Shown: in pieces, positions 60,193 to 64,000 of the stretch
How positions within the stretch are numbered: the first letter of the stretch is position 1
How the letters are laid out: each line of letters begins with the position of its first letter
From: Tardiphaga sp. P9-11
Lineage (GTDB): Bacteria; Pseudomonadota; Alphaproteobacteria; Rhizobiales; Xanthobacteraceae
Assembly (NCBI RefSeq): GCF_008329525.1
Contig: NZ_NPKQ01000005.1
Coordinates: forward strand, 124,001-188,000
Length of the DNA: 64,000 nt
Reading direction: 5' to 3'
Translations under genes and position numbers: made by a program
Notes under the pieces: model-generated
What the model saw: only the letters and a program-made list of their open reading frames with translations
Databases searched by the model: none
Told to the model about the DNA's origin: nothing

Positions 60193-61002
60193 ATGTCGCA
60201 GTCCACCCGCTTCGTGGAAACGTCCCATGGTAAACTCGCCTACCGCGTCGCAGGTCCCGCTGGCGGCGTTCCGATCTTGCTTGCCAACCGTTTCCGGGGA
60301 ACGTTGGATGATTGGGATCCCGCCTTCATTGATGCGTTGGCGCAGAACCGGACGGTCGTGGCGTTCGATAGCGCAGGTATTGGCCGCTCCAAAGGTGAGG
60401 TGCCCGGTTCGATATCCGGGATGGCCGATGTCGCCGCAGACCTGGTGAAAGTTCTAGGACTCGGCAAGGTCGATCTGCTCGGCTGGTCGTTGGGAGGCAT
60501 CGTCGCTCAGACCGTCGCGCTGGATCACCCTCAGATCGTACGGCGTCTCATCGTGGCGGGATCGAGCCCGGGCGGCGTTAAGGATGGACCCCAGCAGCAT
60601 TCAAGAGTACCCGAGGTGATGTCGCACCCTGTCAACGGGGAAGAGGACTTCCTTTTCCTATTTTTTCCGGAGACCGAAACAGCCCGCGCCGCCGGCAGAG
60701 CATACTTCAAGCGCGTCGCCGAAGTGTCCGACCGTGGTCCCGCCGTCACCGCGTCGTCTTTCATGAATCAGATCAAGGCGTTCAGCGCGTGGGAGGGAGT
60801 GCGCGAGCGCCTTCCCGAGTTGAAGATTCCGGTGCTCGTTGCCAACGGTCAGCACGACGTGATGATCCCCGCATACAGGTCGTACGTCCTTGCGCAGGAA
60901 GTCCTGGATGGAAAGCTCATTCTTTATCCAGATGCTGGTCACGCCTTCCTCTTTCAATACGCCGAAGATTTCGCCTTGGAGATTGAGCGCTTTCTTTCCT
61001 GA
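60193..61002 (+). CDS. Alpha/beta hydrolase, Ser type (paralogue)
   Basis: A 269-aa alpha/beta hydrolase with elbow LLGWSLGGIVAQTVA, acid in NGQHDVMIPA and His in PDAGHAFLFQYAEDF. The stretch LLANRFRGTLDDWDPAFIDALA marks it as a paralogue of the 58381 product. GAGGAAG precedes ATG 60193. A 230-bp gap (59963-60192) with no clear gene separates it from the upstream gene, so it may have its own promoter. It is convergent with the LysR gene; the next 230 bp (61003-61232) show nothing definite. Confidence 0.87.
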   Translation: MSQSTRFVETSHGKLAYRVAGPAGGVPILLANRFRGTLDDWDPAFIDALAQNRTVVAFDSAGIGRSKGEVPGSISGMADVAADLVKVLGLGKVDLLGWSLGGIVAQTVALDHPQIVRRLIVAGSSPGGVKDGPQQHSRVPEVMSHPVNGEEDFLFLFFPETETARAAGRAYFKRVAEVSDRGPAVTASSFMNQIKAFSAWEGVRERLPELKIPVLVANGQHDVMIPAYRSYVLAQEVLDGKLILYPDAGHAFLFQYAEDFALEIERFLS

Positions 61003-61232
61003 TGAGAAGGTCGCCGGTGGTACGCAAAAGCGAGCCGCCGCCCGTAGGCGTTCTCAAATCTCCAGTCTCCATGCACCGTGAGCCGCGGAAGTTACCTCCG
61101 ACGCCAATCCTCGCACGTGTAGCTCGCGAAGAGTTATAATTGTGTGGTGATCGGCGGCGGGCTTCGGCTTCCCCCGAAAAGTGCCCAAAGGCCGTCTCGG
61201 CGCGCACGAAGGACCCGGGAATAGAGTATGCT

Positions 61233-62132
61233 TCAAGCAATAGAACTTTCGATGTTTCGCGCGGGCGCGCCTCTTATCTGCTCTATGAAGTTTTTGACCG
61301 CAGGAGATGCTTCGTCCGACCGGAATAAGGCCGCCACTTCTGAATGGATCGGTTCACCGGGGATTTCGCGGAAGGTAACGCCCGGCAGACGAAGAACGTC
61401 GCATGCCACCGTTGGAATGACCGAGATCCCGGCCCTTAATGAAACCTGCGTGAGCACCGAAAAGAGGCTTCCCGGCGCTGCGACGACACGCGGTGCGAAG
61501 CCGCCCCGCCGCGCTAATTCATAGGTCCCGGCGGTTTGTTCGGGTGTGATGAACGTCTCGCTTTCGAGTTGCTGCAGTCGAAGCGTATCCGCCACGCTCG
61601 CATGTCGGTGACCAGTCGGCAGCGCCAAGCAGAAACGATCGCGCATCAGGACATGAAGGCGCAGCGACTTAGGTATCCTCATTGGCAAGCGAACGAATCC
61701 GATGTCGACCTGACTGTCGGTTATCAGCCTTGGCAGCGTCTCCATAGGGACTTCACGGGCATTAAGATCCACGCCCTGCCAAGCCGCCAGGAATTGCCAT
61801 GTTTGTTCCTGAAGTACTCCCGCATAGGCCGCAGATCCCACGTAGCCAATTTCGACCCGACCAACCTCGCCGCGCCCAGCTCTCTGACCGATACTTACCG
61901 CTTTCGCATGCTGTTCGAGCACCTTGCGCGCCTCACACAAGAATAACTCGCCCGCTGACGTCAGCGCCACCGAGCGCTTCGTGCGGGCGAAGAGGCGTGC
62001 CGACAGTGTCCGTTCGATCTCCTGAATCTGCACTGTCAGCGTGGGTGCAGCGATGTTCAGCCGCTCGGCCGCCCGCGCGAAATGAAGCTCCTCCGCAAGG
62101 ACGACGAAGTATCGAAGGTGTCTCAATTCCAT
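61233..62132 (-). CDS. LysR-family transcriptional regulator
   Basis: A 299-aa LysR regulator. The N-terminal helix-turn-helix is ELRHLRYFVVLAEELHFARAAERLNIAAPTLTVQIQEIERTL, and the periplasmic-binding-like effector domain follows (GRVEIGYVGSAAYAG, VDIGFVRLPM, FITPEQTAGTYEL). It is divergent from the heme-binding-protein gene across 117 bp that hold a TATTAG-N7-CTAATA box, so it most likely controls that operon. Relatives of the BenM/CatM type respond to aromatic acids; the effector here is unknown. Confidence 0.92.
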   Translation of the reverse strand: MELRHLRYFVVLAEELHFARAAERLNIAAPTLTVQIQEIERTLSARLFARTKRSVALTSAGELFLCEARKVLEQHAKAVSIGQRAGRGEVGRVEIGYVGSAAYAGVLQEQTWQFLAAWQGVDLNAREVPMETLPRLITDSQVDIGFVRLPMRIPKSLRLHVLMRDRFCLALPTGHRHASVADTLRLQQLESETFITPEQTAGTYELARRGGFAPRVVAAPGSLFSVLTQVSLRAGISVIPTVACDVLRLPGVTFREIPGEPIHSEVAALFRSDEASPAVKNFIEQIRGAPARNIESSIA

Positions 62133-62151
62133 CTTGATGGCCTCGCGATTA

Positions 62152-62170
62152 TATTAGTTAAAACCTAATA
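62152..62170. promoter_or_regulatory. Candidate LysR box
   Basis: TATTAG-TTAAAAC-CTAATA is a perfect 6-bp inverted repeat with 7-bp centre and contains the T-N11-A pattern of LysR sites. It lies 19 bp before the LysR start codon and 79 bp before the heme-binding-protein start, the usual autoregulatory position. Confidence 0.65.
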
Positions 62171-62249
62171 ATGGTACAAAACGCCAGCAATGACGTAAAT
62201 TCAAATCAGACCTAGAAGGATGGCGATGTACGTCTAAAGGAGCCCGCCC

Positions 62250-62738
62250 ATGCAGCGATCACAGCTATCCGTCATTTCTGCTGTCGTTTTTGCGATGTCC
62301 CTCGCAAGTGTACCCGCACGCGCTATCGAGCTTCCGACACGCCCCGTCCTCACTCTCGAGGCGGCAAGAACCGTGGCCGCCGCTGCGGAATCGAAAGCCA
62401 AAATGGAAGGTTGGCCCTGCGTGATTTCAATTACTGACGATGCAGGACTGCCAATTTTGCTCACGCGAATGGACAATGCAGCCGTGCCGGCGGGTGTCGA
62501 ACTCGCTCCGGGAAAGGCTCGGACCGCAGCGCTCTTTCGCCGCGAGAGCGGCGCCCTTGAAGACGCCGTCAACGGCAAACGGCCAGCTGCAATCACCGCG
62601 CGCGGCTTTGTTCTAATGCGGGGGGGCGTCCCTATCGTCGTCGGAGGCCGGATCGTCGGCGCCATCGGTGTATCCGCGGATACGCCAGACCACGACGAGC
62701 AGATCGCAAAAGCGGGCTCCGTCGCGCTGAGTCAATGA
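62250..62738 (+). CDS. GlcG/HbpS-family heme-binding-like secreted protein
   Basis: A 162-aa protein with a signal peptide (SVISAVVFAMSLASVPARA) followed by a GlcG/HbpS domain: LTLEAARTVAAAAESKAKMEGWPCVISITDDAGLPILLTRMDNA, KARTAALFRRESG and GGVPIVVGGRIVGAIGVSADTPDHDEQIAKAG. Members bind heme or small cofactors or act as accessory parts of catabolic operons. AAAGGAG precedes ATG 62250. Its stop overlaps the start of the broken MFS gene by 4 nt. Confidence 0.88.
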   Translation: MQRSQLSVISAVVFAMSLASVPARAIELPTRPVLTLEAARTVAAAAESKAKMEGWPCVISITDDAGLPILLTRMDNAAVPAGVELAPGKARTAALFRRESGALEDAVNGKRPAAITARGFVLMRGGVPIVVGGRIVGAIGVSADTPDHDEQIAKAGSVALSQ

Positions 62739-63870
62739 CCGATCTGGCTCCAGGCCGCCGGGTCGCCAATCCGTCTTTCATTCTGCTCACGGCGTCCACG
62801 GGATGCGCCCTGACAGTGCTCGACACCAATGTTGTCGCGATCATTCTTCCAACGATCGCGCGCGACTTCCGGGCGAGCTTCGCCGATGTCGAGTGGGTGA
62901 TCAGCACCTATGTGCTGTGCTTTGCATCGCTCCTCTTGCCCGCAGGCGCGATCGCCGATCGGTTCGGGCGGCGACGGATATTCCTCATTGGAATTGCGGC
63001 TTTCGCTGCCTCGTCCGTCTTGTGCGGGGTGGCGCTGTCCGCGAAGGCGCTTTACCTCGCACGGGCGCTTCAGGGAGCGAGCGCCGCTTTCCTACTGGCG
63101 CCCGCCTTGGCGATCATCGGACATGCCTTTCACGCCGAGGATGAACGTAACCGCGCTTGGGGCATCTGGGGCGCCTTCATGGGCTTCACCATGGTGCTTG
63201 CGCCCGTTATCGGAGGGTTAATCGCCTTAAACCTGGGCTGGCGATGGGCATTCCACATCAACGTCCCGATCTGCATCCTATTGGTGACCGCAGCAGCCCT
63301 GCTTATCGAGGAGTCGAGCGACGCCCAGGCACGCCGCCTGGACCCGGCGGGAATCGTGTTCTTCACCGCGTCGATGTTCGGCCTGACCTAGGCCTCGTTT
63401 TGGTAGGTGTCGGCAACGCGGTGACAGCCGCTGGAGCGCATTTCGGTGCTTGGTCGAACGTCATGATCGGCATGTTGGTGCTGGGAAGCGGCGGCGGTCT
63501 TCTTAACGGCGAAACGCAAAAGGCGATCATGAGCGTCGGGCCGCGCGAGCGCGCTGGCATGGCGTCCAGGATCAGCACGACCTCGCGATTTTCCGGAATC
63601 CTGCTGGGCTTTGCAGCGCTCAGCGGCATTCTTTCGACAGTGATCCGCCGCCAGTTCGCCGGTCAAAGTCCAGCGATTGGCGACGCGGTCGTAGCTGGAT
63701 ATCTCCCAAATGCTGTTGCGGCACTTACTGGTTCGGCGCGCGACACTGCGATCGAGCACGCAAGGATCGCGTTTTCCCATGGCTTCTCAACCGCGCTACT
63801 AGCCGCAGCCATTTTCGCCTTACTCTCATCGCTTGTGATTTACCGGCTGATGCGCGACGCGAGTTCTTAG
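62735..63870 (+). pseudogene. DHA2-type MFS transporter with internal deletion
   Basis: From 62735 an intact N-terminal half (218 aa, about six helices: TVLDTNVVAIILPTIARDF, WVISTYVLCFASLLLPAGAIADRFGRR, GWRWAFHINVPICILL) ends at a stop at 63389-63391. The C-terminal end of the same protein type resumes at once in another frame (LVLVGVGNAVTAAGAHFGAW to 63870, including NGETQKAIMSVGPRERAGMAS). Compared with usual ~470-residue, 14-helix relatives, roughly a hundred or more central residues are missing. The product cannot be a working carrier. Confidence 0.8.
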
Positions 63871-64000
63871 CTTTGCATCTGGGCCAATCGAAAGTGATCG
63901 ACCGGTAATGGCGGATAGTGTTGAAAAACTCCAAAAATTGTGAGGCTCGGAAAATCTCGCAAATGCCTCCAGACCAAGATTTTTGCTTCACAGTGCTCGC
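63871..64000. other. Right-end sequence without a gene
   Basis: The last 130 bp show no coding features on either strand that I can support. The window edge may cut a neighbouring gene's upstream region. Confidence 0.5.

Noticed and set aside
1-64000. CRISPR arrays, insertion sequences, rRNA or complete tRNA genes
   Set aside because: No regularly spaced repeats, transposase, integrase or rRNA-like stretches were seen on reading either strand; the accessory half therefore has no visible mobility genes in this window.

Overview
The window looks like a chromosome segment of an alphaproteobacterium of the Bradyrhizobium / Rhodopseudomonas / Tardiphaga / Afipia group. It is GC-rich, has a 41-residue L36 of the alphaproteobacterial type, tandem DUF2312 genes, DUF1036/DUF1244/DUF445 proteins, several orphan Bug-type solute receptors, and Bradyrhizobiaceae-style short palindromes. 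The assignment to this group is by familiarity, not by a search.

Positions 1-30.3 kb read as mostly conserved housekeeping DNA. They hold a tag fragment overlapping ygfZ, a dihydroorotase-like protein, DUF445, hydrolases, an OsmC fusion, and a TRAP transporter (dctP, dctQ, dctM) with a convergent GntR/FadR regulator. Next come an aminoacyl-tRNA deacylase, a GT25 glycosyltransferase, and an O-antigen ligase translationally coupled to an amidohydrolase. An IclR regulator is divergent from a catabolic operon (two MaoC-like hydratases, an FAD monooxygenase, two Bug receptors). The block ends with rpmJ, a TPR protein, a large MscS channel, osmC, pyk, DUF1036, DUF1244 and two DUF2312 genes, the first truncated.

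Positions 30.3-64 kb look accessory. They carry an orphan Bug receptor, MFS, SDR and AhpD-like genes, a DUF417 membrane protein, MATE and SLAC1-family transporters, and a wHTH-ATPase-TPR regulator. A molybdenum hydroxylase with a triheme cytochrome c, a GST, a zinc alcohol dehydrogenase, an isochorismatase-like hydrolase and a Tat-exported haloperoxidase-like hydrolase follow. A two-component cluster sits at 51.3-56.2 kb, an alpha/beta-hydrolase operon at 57.5-61.0 kb, and a LysR / heme-binding / broken MFS group at the right end.

The most interesting system is in this accessory half. A predicted MHS-type MFS transporter is fused to a PAS-histidine kinase (52162-54693), divergent from a FixJ-type response regulator, with a soluble kinase and a single-domain receiver alongside. 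A second FixJ paralogue at 35.8 kb has Ser where the phospho-acceptor Asp should be. A recurring pseudo-palindrome, ATAC-N4-GTAT, lies about 65-135 bp before the starts of most nearby operons. I infer a regulon in which a transporter-sensor controls efflux, aldehyde/alcohol oxidation and hydrolase genes in response to an unknown compound.
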